From contig NZ_FNRI01000001.1 of assembly GCF_900107675.1 (NCBI RefSeq), forward strand, positions 1-64,000: a DNA stretch of 64,000 nt, written 5' to 3'. The translations under genes were made by a program, and so were the position numbers. Of the stretch, positions 9,468 to 17,722 are shown in pieces (the stretch's first letter is position 1; every line of letters starts with the position of its first letter). The stretch is from Alistipes timonensis JC136 (GTDB taxonomy: Bacteria > Bacteroidota > Bacteroidia > Bacteroidales > Rikenellaceae). The notes beneath the pieces were generated by a model. The model saw only the letters and a program-made list of their open reading frames with translations. It ran no database searches and was not told the DNA's origin.

Positions 9468-10571
9468 CTATTCGTTTACTTTGTAGTCGACGCTGCCGCC
9501 CAGGCTGCACTCCGCTACGTTGTCGATGATGACCTTGCTTCCGTTGTTGCGCAGGGCGAACACCGCGACGCGGTAGTTGGACAGGTTGCCGGCGATGTCC
9601 TCTTTCAGCTCGAAAGTCGTCGCCCCCGTGTGCTCCTCGTTGGCCGCCACGGTGAAGGCGTTTTCGGACATGGCCATATAGTTGCCCGAAAGGCCCACTA
9701 CGATATCATCGTACTTGTTGTCGGACGCTGTGCCTCCGACATACGTTCCGTTGTTCAGCAGCACTGCGTAACCGATGTCGTATTTGCCGCCCGTGCTGGA
9801 GGTGAGTCCGGCATTGATCGTGATGGTCTTGTCGGCATACGACGAGTTGATGCGGATGCCGCAGGTCGCGGGGTTCGTGCGCAGTTGGTCTTCGATAACG
9901 CCCGCGATGAATGCCGGTTTGGCGTCGCCGGCCCCGGTCATCGTGTAGTCGAGGTTGAAGATTGCGGAGGGGTAGGAACCGCTCCCGATATACTTGCTGA
10001 GCAGGTTGTTGGCCACGCTGCCGATGATGTACGGGTCTTGGAGGTCATATGGGCCGTGGATGGCGAATACGGTCATGTGCTGTTTCCACTCCGCAGCCGT
10101 GTTTTCGAGTGCCGAGGCCATCAGGGGACAATATCCGCAATTGACGTTGGTGATGTCGTAGGCGGCCACCTTCCGGAAATATTTTTCGTAGGCGGAGCGG
10201 TTTTTGGCTGTGACGGTCACCGTGTTTTCGCTCGGCTTGTTCTTGTAGAGCGCCTTGAAGGTGTAGGTGCCGTTCTTGACCGCTGTGAAAGCTGAGGTCT
10301 TCTTGTCCAGCTGGTTGCCGGTCGCCGTGTTTTCGAAGACGATGTAGTTGAGTTGTTCGTTCTCCGTGAGCACGTTCCCGTTGGCGTCGGTCAGGATGAA
10401 ATTTGCGGCATCTTTGCCGTCGGCCTCGATCTCGTTTTTGTCGACGCTGATCGTGTAGGGAGCTTTGATTTCGCCGTTGGGGCCCGGTTTTTCACCGTCG
10501 TCGCTGCCTTCGCAGGCCGTGAATCCCGTCAGGAGCAGGCCTGCCAATAAAAATTTGAATGTCTTTTCCAT
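9468..10571 (-). CDS. Omp28-type lipoprotein with thioredoxin-like CxxC domain (copy 3)
   Basis: The product has 367 residues, lipobox Cys20 (F-T-A-C), an Ig-like domain starting I-S-V-D-K-N-E-I-E-A-D-G, and a degenerate thioredoxin-like motif, N-V-N-C-G-Y-C-P, with Cys145 and Cys148. The dipeptide between the cysteines (G-Y) matches that of some oxidising or scaffold-maturation thioredoxins better than the A-N and V-N of its neighbours. That reading is a family-level comparison, not proof. The end of the protein has Y-D-I-G-Y-A-V-L-L-N-N-G like the other copies. It is the first of the three copies to be transcribed, 16 bases after the DUF6029 gene. Confidence 0.82.
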   Translation of the reverse strand: MEKTFKFLLAGLLLTGFTACEGSDDGEKPGPNGEIKAPYTISVDKNEIEADGKDAANFILTDANGNVLTENEQLNYIVFENTATGNQLDKKTSAFTAVKNGTYTFKALYKNKPSENTVTVTAKNRSAYEKYFRKVAAYDITNVNCGYCPLMASALENTAAEWKQHMTVFAIHGPYDLQDPYIIGSVANNLLSKYIGSGSYPSAIFNLDYTMTGAGDAKPAFIAGVIEDQLRTNPATCGIRINSSYADKTITINAGLTSSTGGKYDIGYAVLLNNGTYVGGTASDNKYDDIVVGLSGNYMAMSENAFTVAANEEHTGATTFELKEDIAGNLSNYRVAVFALRNNGSKVIIDNVAECSLGGSVDYKVNE

Positions 10572-10587
10572 GGTTTGTATTTTTCGT

Positions 10588-12213
10588 TTAAAATGAGGTG
10601 GTGATTTGCAGGTTCGCGCCCGTGTAGGCCCTGGTAAGACGGCATACGCCGCCCGAGCAGAGCAGTCCCTCGCGGTTGCGGCCGTAGCTCAGGGCGATGC
10701 GGGTGCGCGACCGGGCATAGCTGACGCCCGCATTGAAATAGTGGATTTTGCTGCCGCCGTTGTTGTACATGTCGCTGCCGTAGATGCTCCACGAGGGGGC
10801 GAAGTTTATCTCCAGCAGCGCCGCCATCCAATCCTTTTCGTCCTCGTGCGTGGTCAGGTATTGAAGCTCGAGGCGGGTGGAGAACTTCGGCGTGAATTTG
10901 TATTGCAGGTCGGCGACGAAGACGTTCTGCAGGCGTGTCGCGGATTTCCGGCCGTAACTGGGGTTCTCCTCCTGCATCGAGTAGAGCAGAACCGCCTTGA
11001 ACTTGCGCGTGAATTGTTTTTCGATGTCGATGCTGATGTCGCGGTAGAGCAGTTTCCCGGCCTTGGCCGTACCCTCCTTGTGGAGCGTGTAATAGGTGGA
11101 GAAATTGGCGTGAATTTTCAGTCCGCGCTTGCCGCCCAGCGCGGAGCCGCGTTTGAAGTTGTAGAAGATGTCCGCTTGTCCGCCGATTTCGCCGCTGTTG
11201 TTGTAGACCGCATCGCCGATCTGTGCTGTGTAGGGGTGCAGGTTGGTCAGCATGTAGGTGTACTGGGTGCACATGGCGGGGATGTAATTGAGTAGGTTGG
11301 CCGACGATGATTTGAGGTTTCCGTTCGAGGTGATTTCCGAGCGCATCCACTCCAGTCGGCGTCCGGATAGACTGATGCCCAGTCCGTTGCGGTTGTAGCC
11401 GAGCTCGAGCAGTTGTGCGCTGCCGGTCTTTTGGAGGTAGATGTCGCCGTCTTGACTGACTTCCGGATCGATGGCGTATTTCTTTCCGGCATCCACGTAC
11501 TCGGCCTTCAGCGAGAAGCCGCTGCGTTCGAAATAGATACGTCCTGAGTAACCTTCGCTGTTGGGTTTGCCGCCCTCGTCGATCAGGTCTTGCGGGATCT
11601 TTTCGTAGCGGCTCAGCACGGAGCCTTCCAGCGAGAGCGACGTGTTGTTCCATTTCAGCAGTTCTGCGAGTGAAAAGCTAAGGTCGGCGCCGCGCACCTG
11701 CGTCTCGGAGAACTCCATGCCCAGGCGAGGAAGTCCCCAGATGGCTTTGAAAGCGACGATGTTCTTGTAGTTGTAGATGAATCGCGCGCCCATCAGGGCG
11801 TTGTTCATGCCCAGCATCCGGTCCTCCCAACTCCGGAACAGCAGGCCGCTGCCGAACTGGTCGTAAAATGTGCCGGCCGTGACCGAGAAGGCATCGTCCT
11901 GCCACGTCACATAGTAGTTGGTCAGCTTCGTGCCGGCCAGTTCCGTGGGGAAACTCTGCAGCACCGGCAGGTAAGCTTCCATTTGCACGCCCACGGCCAA
12001 CTTGCCGCGGTAATAGTCGAGTTTGAGAAAGTTGTTCGAGCCGAAATGGTCGTCAGGGGCCGTGGCATTCGTTTTCGCATCGTCCCTGTAATAGATCGTG
12101 TTGGTCTCGAAGCTTCCGGTGAGATAGCCCTTCTGGGGCTCCTGCGCCGCGGCTGTCCCTGCGACGAGCGTTGCGAGCGCCAGCGTCAGCAGTCGGGGAT
12201 TCTTCCTGATCAT
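10588..12213 (-). CDS. DUF6029-family outer-membrane beta-barrel protein
   Basis: The product has 541 residues with a Sec signal (MIRKNPRLLTLALATLVAGT, then A-A-A-Q-E). The mature protein alternates hydrophobic and polar residues, with many aromatic girdle positions and a C-terminal strand ending L-Q-I-T-T-S-F, as expected for a barrel in the outer membrane. The early motif G-Y-L-T-G-S-F-E-T-N-T-I-Y-Y and the segment F-Y-D-Q-F-G-S-G-L-L-F-R-S-W-E-D-R match what I recall of DUF6029 proteins, which are often found beside Omp28-type genes. No transport substrate is known. Its position between the TlpA-like protein and the Omp28 trio suggests a structural or export role for them. Confidence 0.7.
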   Translation of the reverse strand: MIRKNPRLLTLALATLVAGTAAAQEPQKGYLTGSFETNTIYYRDDAKTNATAPDDHFGSNNFLKLDYYRGKLAVGVQMEAYLPVLQSFPTELAGTKLTNYYVTWQDDAFSVTAGTFYDQFGSGLLFRSWEDRMLGMNNALMGARFIYNYKNIVAFKAIWGLPRLGMEFSETQVRGADLSFSLAELLKWNNTSLSLEGSVLSRYEKIPQDLIDEGGKPNSEGYSGRIYFERSGFSLKAEYVDAGKKYAIDPEVSQDGDIYLQKTGSAQLLELGYNRNGLGISLSGRRLEWMRSEITSNGNLKSSSANLLNYIPAMCTQYTYMLTNLHPYTAQIGDAVYNNSGEIGGQADIFYNFKRGSALGGKRGLKIHANFSTYYTLHKEGTAKAGKLLYRDISIDIEKQFTRKFKAVLLYSMQEENPSYGRKSATRLQNVFVADLQYKFTPKFSTRLELQYLTTHEDEKDWMAALLEINFAPSWSIYGSDMYNNGGSKIHYFNAGVSYARSRTRIALSYGRNREGLLCSGGVCRLTRAYTGANLQITTSF

Positions 12214-12234
12214 GGTTTCAAACGGGGTACGGGG

Positions 12235-12729
12235 TTATTTTTTCAGTTCTTTGATCTTCTTCAGCAGTTCGTTCTCGCTGCCCGGGGAGTAACCCGTGTG
12301 CGAGTAGACGATCTTGCCGTCTTTGTCGACCACATAGACCTGCGGTGTGAGCGTTACGTTCATGGCACGCATAAACTCCTGGTTCTTGTCGAACAGGAGG
12401 GTGAAATCGCCCCATCCGCGGCCCTGGGCCAGCGAACGGGCCTTGGCCGTAAAGCGGGCGTCGTCCGTGGAGACGGCCACTACGCGGAATTCGGCCTCCT
12501 CGAGCCAGTCGGGCAGCGCCTCGTTGATGGCGTCCAATTCCTGAATGCAGGGTTTGCAGGTTGTGGCCCAGAATGAAATGATCATCGGTGTTTGGCCGTC
12601 GACGAGGCTGCCCGTGCTGACGGTCTCTCCCTTGGCGTTTTCCACCTTCACGGCGGGAATCTGGGCGCTTGCGTACATGGACGAAAGGAGGAGGGCAATG
12701 GTCAGGATGATTGCTCTTGCTGTTTTCAT
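12235..12729 (-). CDS. TlpA-like thiol:disulfide oxidoreductase
   Basis: The product has 164 residues: a Sec signal (MKTARAIILTIALLLSSMYA, then S-A-Q), then a thioredoxin fold of the TlpA/ResA type. The active site F-W-A-T-T-C-K-P-C puts the redox cysteines at 58 and 61, and the cis-proline is Pro129 in T-L-T-P-Q-V-Y-V-V-D. Proteins of this type are periplasmic reductants fed by DsbD or CcdA. Here a DsbD-like gene lies at the far end of the same strand, so a reductive relay to the Omp28-type lipoproteins is plausible. It starts 101 bases after SusD, past a large stem-loop, and only 21 bases before DUF6029. Confidence 0.87.
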   Translation of the reverse strand: MKTARAIILTIALLLSSMYASAQIPAVKVENAKGETVSTGSLVDGQTPMIISFWATTCKPCIQELDAINEALPDWLEEAEFRVVAVSTDDARFTAKARSLAQGRGWGDFTLLFDKNQEFMRAMNVTLTPQVYVVDKDGKIVYSHTGYSPGSENELLKKIKELKK

Positions 12730-12770
12730 AAGTCTGTTTTTTTTGAAGAATTGTTGATGTCAGGATATAC

Positions 12771-12818
12771 CTCCGGCAAGGCCCCATGTCCTCGGGGACA
12801 TGAGACTGGCTGCCGGAG
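12771..12818 (-). promoter_or_regulatory. Large stem-loop in the SusD-TlpA junction
   Basis: An outer 8-pair stem (12771-12778 with 12811-12818) encloses a 7-pair stem (12785-12791 with 12796-12802) with a TCGG loop. No T run follows on the coding strand. It probably sets different mRNA levels for susC/D and for the downstream redox genes. Confidence 0.5.
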
Positions 12819-12830
12819 AGCATGTTACGG

Positions 12831-14399
12831 TTATCGCACCCAGCCGGGATTTTGCTGGCCGCCGAGCTGCTGGTTGGCGAAGATTTCGGATGCCGGGATC
12901 GGCCATACGAACATGTAGTCGCCCTTCGGTTTCGAGATGTCGGACCCTATTTCCGTGACGAAGTCGATATAGGACCAAGGATTTCCTCCGGTCTTCGAGG
13001 CTTCGCCCTCCTGCGCCTTGCCGCGGGTCATGCCCAGGCCCCAGCGTTTGAGGTCGGTCAGGCGGGTGCCCTCCATCATCATTTCGCGGTAACGCTCCTC
13101 CTGTACGTCGGCCAGCGTCACGGCGGGGAGTTTCGGGAGTCCGCGGTGCATGCGCAGTTCGTTGAGCGGAGTTTCGGCATCGCCGCCGCTCAGCACGGCG
13201 GCCTCGGCGGCGATCAGGTACATCTCGGCCAGCCGGAACGGTTTGAATGTGTTGTAGTAGTTCCAGGCCGATGTAGTTCGCAGGTCGGGGTTGCCGGGAT
13301 ATTTGCTGATGACCGTCAGGTTGCGTGCGAACATGCTTTGGCCTTTGATGATCGCGACGATGAAACGACCGTCTACCGGGGCATCGGTCGTGCAGTCCAG
13401 GAAATAGACCGTGCGGCGCCAGTCGGCCGCATCATACCTGTCCACGCATCCCTGTGCCGGAATGTAGTCGGGATACATCGTGTATTGTTTGTTGTCCGTG
13501 CCGTTGTTGTATTCGTTGTAGAAATAGTATCCCCATTGGTAGGCCGTCTCGGTCTTGCTGGCGTAGAACTGGAAGATCGTCTCCGGGCTTCTGTCGTAGG
13601 TCCACATTTCGCGCAGTTCCTCTTCGGAGTCGATAAGTGTGTAGGTCTGCTTGCCGATCAGGTCATTGGCCTTTTTCAGCGCTTCGGGATAATTGTCCGT
13701 CTGCAGCAGGACACGGGCCTCGAGAGCCAGGACGCAGTCGAGGTTCAGGGTCGTGGAGTTGGGCGAACCGTTCTGGTCTGCGAGCAGTTGTTTGGCCTGC
13801 TCGATGTCCTTCAGGATCTTGTCGTAAACGTCGTAGAGCGAGGCGCGGGCGGGTTTTTTGCTGGAGTCGTAGGTGGTGACCAACGGCACGCCGGAGTACT
13901 CGTTTTTCGCCGTGGCGGCATCGTAGTCGCCACAGAAACGCTCGGCCAGCAGGCTGTACGACAGTGCCCGCATCAGATACATACGTCCTTGTATGTTGTT
14001 CAGCGCCGTTCGTTCGCTGGCGGTCGGTTCGAAACCCAGTTTCGAGTCGATGCCTTCGATGATGAAATTGTAGAATGCGATGCCTCCGTAAAGGTCGTTC
14101 CAAACGGTGGCGATGTCCCCGTCGTCCTGGGAAAACGTCCATTGGTAGACGTTTCCGTAGGTGTTGGAGAATCCCGAGATTGCGTGCACGTAATCGGCCT
14201 GCAGGTCGGGGAGGATCATGCTGCTGATGCTGTATGCCGTGCGCAGGCGCGAATATGCGCCTCTTTCGAGTGCCTCGATGCTTCCCATGTCGGAGAACGC
14301 CTTGTCGAAAGGAATGCTGTCGGGCGACTCTTTGTCGAGGTTGCACGAGGCAAAACATACGACTGCTGCGAATAATATGGTGTAGATTTTGTTTTTCAT
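12831..14399 (-). CDS. SusD/RagB-family nutrient-binding lipoprotein
   Basis: The product has 522 residues with lipobox Cys19 (F-A-S-C). It shows the SusD architecture: N-terminal TPR-like helices (A-L-E-R-G-A-Y-S-R-L-R), the segment R-G-R-M-Y-L-M-R-A-L-S-Y-like (Q-G-R-M-Y-L-M-R-A-L-S-Y at about 142-153), and a C-terminal part with L-N-E-L-R-M-H-R-G and E-E-R-Y-R-E-M-M-M-E-G-T-R-L-T-D-L-K-R-W-G, the usual family signature. SusD proteins cap the SusC channel and bind ligand at the cell surface. The next gene upstream is its SusC partner, 27 bases away. No glycoside hydrolase is nearby, so the ligand may be peptide-like and not a glycan (inference). Confidence 0.95.
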   Translation of the reverse strand: MKNKIYTILFAAVVCFASCNLDKESPDSIPFDKAFSDMGSIEALERGAYSRLRTAYSISSMILPDLQADYVHAISGFSNTYGNVYQWTFSQDDGDIATVWNDLYGGIAFYNFIIEGIDSKLGFEPTASERTALNNIQGRMYLMRALSYSLLAERFCGDYDAATAKNEYSGVPLVTTYDSSKKPARASLYDVYDKILKDIEQAKQLLADQNGSPNSTTLNLDCVLALEARVLLQTDNYPEALKKANDLIGKQTYTLIDSEEELREMWTYDRSPETIFQFYASKTETAYQWGYYFYNEYNNGTDNKQYTMYPDYIPAQGCVDRYDAADWRRTVYFLDCTTDAPVDGRFIVAIIKGQSMFARNLTVISKYPGNPDLRTTSAWNYYNTFKPFRLAEMYLIAAEAAVLSGGDAETPLNELRMHRGLPKLPAVTLADVQEERYREMMMEGTRLTDLKRWGLGMTRGKAQEGEASKTGGNPWSYIDFVTEIGSDISKPKGDYMFVWPIPASEIFANQQLGGQQNPGWVR

Positions 14400-14426
14400 G
14401 ACAGAGTGACTCTTTGGATTTGACGG

Positions 14427-17359
14427 TCAGAAAGTGAGCTGGATGCCGCCCATGAATTCGCGGGTGTTGGGATAGTCGCCCAGCGAGATGTTCGTGTCGA
14501 CCTCGGGATCGTAACCCGTGTATTTGGTCGCGGTGAGCAGGTTTCGGCCGACGAAATAGATTTTCACACCGCTCAGGAAACCGCTCTTTTGGATCAGTTT
14601 TTTGGGGAAATCATAGGAGATCGTCAGGTTTTTCAGACGCAGGAACGAGGCGTCCTCGAGGATGCTGGAGTCGAACTGCGTGGCGTAGTTCATATCCTGC
14701 CGGGGAATGTCGGTGATGTCGCCCGGCTCTTTCCAGGCGTGCAGCAGGCGTTTCGAGCGGTTGAAAGCCGGGGCCAGGCTGGGATTCTCGAGGAATGTCA
14801 GCATGTTGTTGACCAGGTATTTGCCGTAGTTCCACGAGAAATCGGCCGAGAAACTGATCCCTTTCCATCCGGCGTTGACGCCGAAACCTCCCGTGTAGGG
14901 GGCCATGTAGGTTTTGCCGAGCAGCTGCATGGTCGCCTTGTTGTAATCTTCGGTCAGGCCGCGTTCGCCGGTTTCGGGATCGATGATCTCCCATCGGGGA
15001 GCTCCGTTGTCGGGATTGACGCCCATGTATTTCTGCATGTAGAATTCGCTCGAATCGTGGCCGATCGTGTAGCAGATTCCCGCCCGGGAGAGGGCGTATT
15101 CCGTGAGCCCGTCGAACAGACGCGTAATTTTGTTGCGGTTATAGTTGAATGTGGCGTTGAATCCGACGTACCAGTCGCGTGTGCGGTAGATGTCGACATT
15201 CAGCGTCAGGTCGATGCCCCGGTTGACCATTGCGCCGACATTCTTGGGCTGCGACAGGTAACCCGACGTGGCGGGTACGGGCACGTCCATCAGCAGGTCG
15301 TCCGTCGCACGGTTGTAGAATTCGGCTTCGAAGCGGATGCGGTCGATGAATTCGACGTTGACGGCCACGGTGAAGAGTTTCTGCGTTTCCCAACCCAGGT
15401 CCGGATTTCCCTCCGAACCGTTGTAAAGGCCGACTTTATCGCCATAGGCCGTTGTCGACAGGTGGGAGATATGTGCATAGTTGGAGATTTCGGCATTGCC
15501 CTGCGTACCGTAGGAGACCTTCAGCTTCAGACCGCTGAGGACGCTGTTGCCGGTCAGGAACCGCTCTTTTCCGAGGTCCCACATGGCGCCGAACGCATAG
15601 AAAATACCCGAACGGTTGTTGCGTCCGAAGCGCGACGAGGCGTCGCGGCGGACGGAGGCGTCGAAGACGTATTTGTCGGCATAGCTGTATTCGGCGCGTC
15701 CGAACCAGGAGTTGAACACGTAACTCGACTTGTTGTCGGCTACGCCCGGGGTTCCGACACCGGCCGACAGCAGCATCAGTTCGTCGCGGATCTGTCCGCT
15801 GCGCTGGGCCGAGAAGGTGAGGGCGTCGGAGCGGATTCCTTCCTGACCGGCCAGCAGGTAGAGCTTATGGTCGGGATTGGAAAAGTCGAAATTGTAGTCT
15901 ACGGTGTTCGTGGAGGTGAAGGTTCCGCCGTTCTGATGGGCCCGCGATACGGTTCCGTTGTTCAGTCCCTTAAAATAGGAGGCTAGCGCGTAGGAGTCGC
16001 TCCAGTAGGCATAGGCGTCCGTGCCGAACACCGATTTGATGTTCAGGTTTTTGACCGGCGTTATCTGAATGTAGGCATTGCCGTGCAGGGCGAGGTTCTT
16101 GCCGCCCGAGGGATGCGTCTTGCGCATGTAGTTGGGGTTGGGATACCCCGAGATGGTCTCTTTCTCCTTTCCGTTCTCGTCGTAGGGGCTCTCGTAGGGG
16201 AGCGACAGCTGGGACATGAAGGCGGCGTTGTAGACCGAGTTGATTTCCGTGTAGGCCAGTTGGCGCGAATCGAAGCTCATCGTGACGTTCGCCCCGAATT
16301 TGAGCCAGTCCCGGGCGTAGACGTTGATGTCGCTGCGGAAGGAGTAGCGTTCCAGCCCCGAGCCGGGGGCTGTTCCCTCCTTATTCATATAGGAGCCTGA
16401 AATGTAATAGGCTGTTTTCTCCGATCCGCCGGAGATGGAGAGGTCTACCTGATAGACCGGCGCATTCGATTTGTAATAGTAATCGCGCCAGTTGGTATTG
16501 ACTCCCGAGGCCATGATTTCGTCGTATTTGGCCTGGTTAATGAGGTTGTATTCCAACTGATAGGCGGCGACTTCCGAGGAGGACATCACCTCGTATTTGC
16601 TCGTTGCGGGCTGCGAGATGCCGTACTGGGCGCGGACTACGATGTCGATGTCCTCGTTGCGGCGGCCGCGTTTGGTCACGATGTAGATCACGCCGTTGGC
16701 GGCACGCGATCCGTAGATCGAGGTCGCGGAAGCGTCTTTGAGGGTGTTGATCGACTCGATGTCGTTGGAATTGAGCGAGGTGAAGATGCTTGTCGATACC
16801 GGCACGCCGTCCAGTACGATCAGCGGGGCCACGCCTGCCGAGATCGATCCTGCGCCGTGCAGGCGGATCGAGGTGGCGGAGGAGGGTTCGCCCGAGTCGG
16901 TATAAACTGCCAGACCGGCGACCTTGCCCTGCAAAGCGTCCGCCACATTGGGCGTCGGTTTGTTTTCCAGCGCCTCGGCTTTGACCTTGGCCACGGAACC
17001 GATCGTCGTTCCGATCTTGCTGCCGGAACCGTAGCCGACGACCGTCACCTGTTCGATGTTCTGGGCGTCTTCCTGTAAAATTACGGAGAGATGGGTGGTT
17101 TTTCCCGCGACGGCTACTTTCTGGGTCTTGTAGCCGATGAATGAGACGACGAGCGTGGAACTCGCGGGCGCGGAAATGACGAATTTTCCGTCAGAATTGG
17201 TTGTCGTGCCTGTCGAAGAGCCTTCGACCAGGACCGTTGCACCGACTATCGGACCGTCCGGACCGGAGACTGTGCCCGTTATCGACTTAGTTTGGGCCAG
17301 GAGGGAAAAAATCCCCCCCCCGCTAAGCAGATCAACGAAAGGAGAATTTTCGTTTTCAT
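14427..17359 (-). CDS. SusC/RagA-family TonB-dependent receptor, frameshifted in its signal peptide
   Basis: From the ATG at 17359 the frame reads MKTKILLSLICLAGGG and then leaves frame at a run of nine G (17313-17321), hitting a stop a few codons later. From 17312 onward the other frame reads I-F-S-L-L-A-Q-T-K-S-I-T-G-T-V, the rest of the signal and a CarboxypepD-regulatory-like domain, then the plug (Q-N-I-E-Q-V-T-V-V-G-Y-G; L-D-G-V-P; S-I-Y-G-S-R-A-A-N-G-V) and the barrel to F-M-G-G-I-Q-L-T-F. One more G, or two fewer, restores about 977 residues. Either the run is variable in the population or the base count is an assembly error. An ATG at 17048 would give only an unexported fragment. The gene heads the operon, 27 bases before susD. 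Confidence 0.88.
17313..17321 (-). repeat. G9 homopolymer in the SusC signal-peptide coding region
   Basis: Nine consecutive C on the plus strand (G on the coding strand) fall in codons 13-16 of the SusC gene. At this length the gene is out of frame. Confidence 0.95.
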
Positions 17360-17396
17360 GAAGCTATTTTAAGAATTATGTGGAATTAACGCAAAA

Positions 17397-17426
17397 CAAA
17401 TATATGGGTTTTTATTTGGAAAACAA
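17397..17426 (-). promoter_or_regulatory. Promoter of the SusC-led operon
   Basis: On the minus strand, TTG (17426-17424), 19 bases, then TATATTTG (17404-17397) match the Bacteroidota -33/-7 consensus. Transcription would start near 17390, giving a leader of about 30 bases before the ATG at 17359. No other regulatory site is recognised between 17427 and 17692. Confidence 0.8.
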
Positions 17427-17692
17427 TAAAATAAGAGCATTTTCGGCGAAAAAATTTTGATTGTTAGCAAAATTGACTGATATGGTTCTAAACTGTAAGT
17501 TTTGGGTCCTCTATGTGGCGGCATTGTTATCCGCCGTCTGCCGCTTAGTTGCTGATTCAGAACCACTGCCACTGTGTTCGGACTGTCGGACCGGTCCGAT
17601 CCGGTCGTATGCATCCCGTATTTCGGGTCTGGAAAGGCAGTCACAGGCGGCGTTAAATTTGGGGGATATTTCCACTTATGCCGATAAAATAT
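17427..17692. other. Intergenic stretch without a recognised gene
   Basis: This AT-rich to mixed stretch lies between divergent transcripts. It has small palindromes, including GGACCGGTCC near 17587, but no gene, repeat family or clear operator is recognised. Confidence 0.4.
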
Positions 17693-17700
17693 TATCTTTG
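17693..17700 (+). promoter_or_regulatory. Putative -7 element upstream of the Pro/Glu-repeat protein
   Basis: TATCTTTG fits TAnnTTTG and lies 22 bases before the ATG at 17723. No TTG at proper spacing is seen, so the -33 box is weak. The position favours the ATG at 17723 over the in-frame ATG at 17678, which lies upstream of the box. Confidence 0.5.
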
Positions 17701-17722
17701 GAGGTCGAAATTGGATGGAACT

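Noticed and set aside
12822..14375. Plus-strand ORF of about 517 codons opposite susD
   Set aside because: The minus strand has full SusD signatures; the plus frame shows no recognisable motif.
14427..17048. A shorter SusC gene starting at the internal ATG 17048
   Set aside because: It would lack a signal peptide and the regulatory-like domain, whose coding sequence is intact upstream in the same frame; a frameshift at the G9 run explains the data better.
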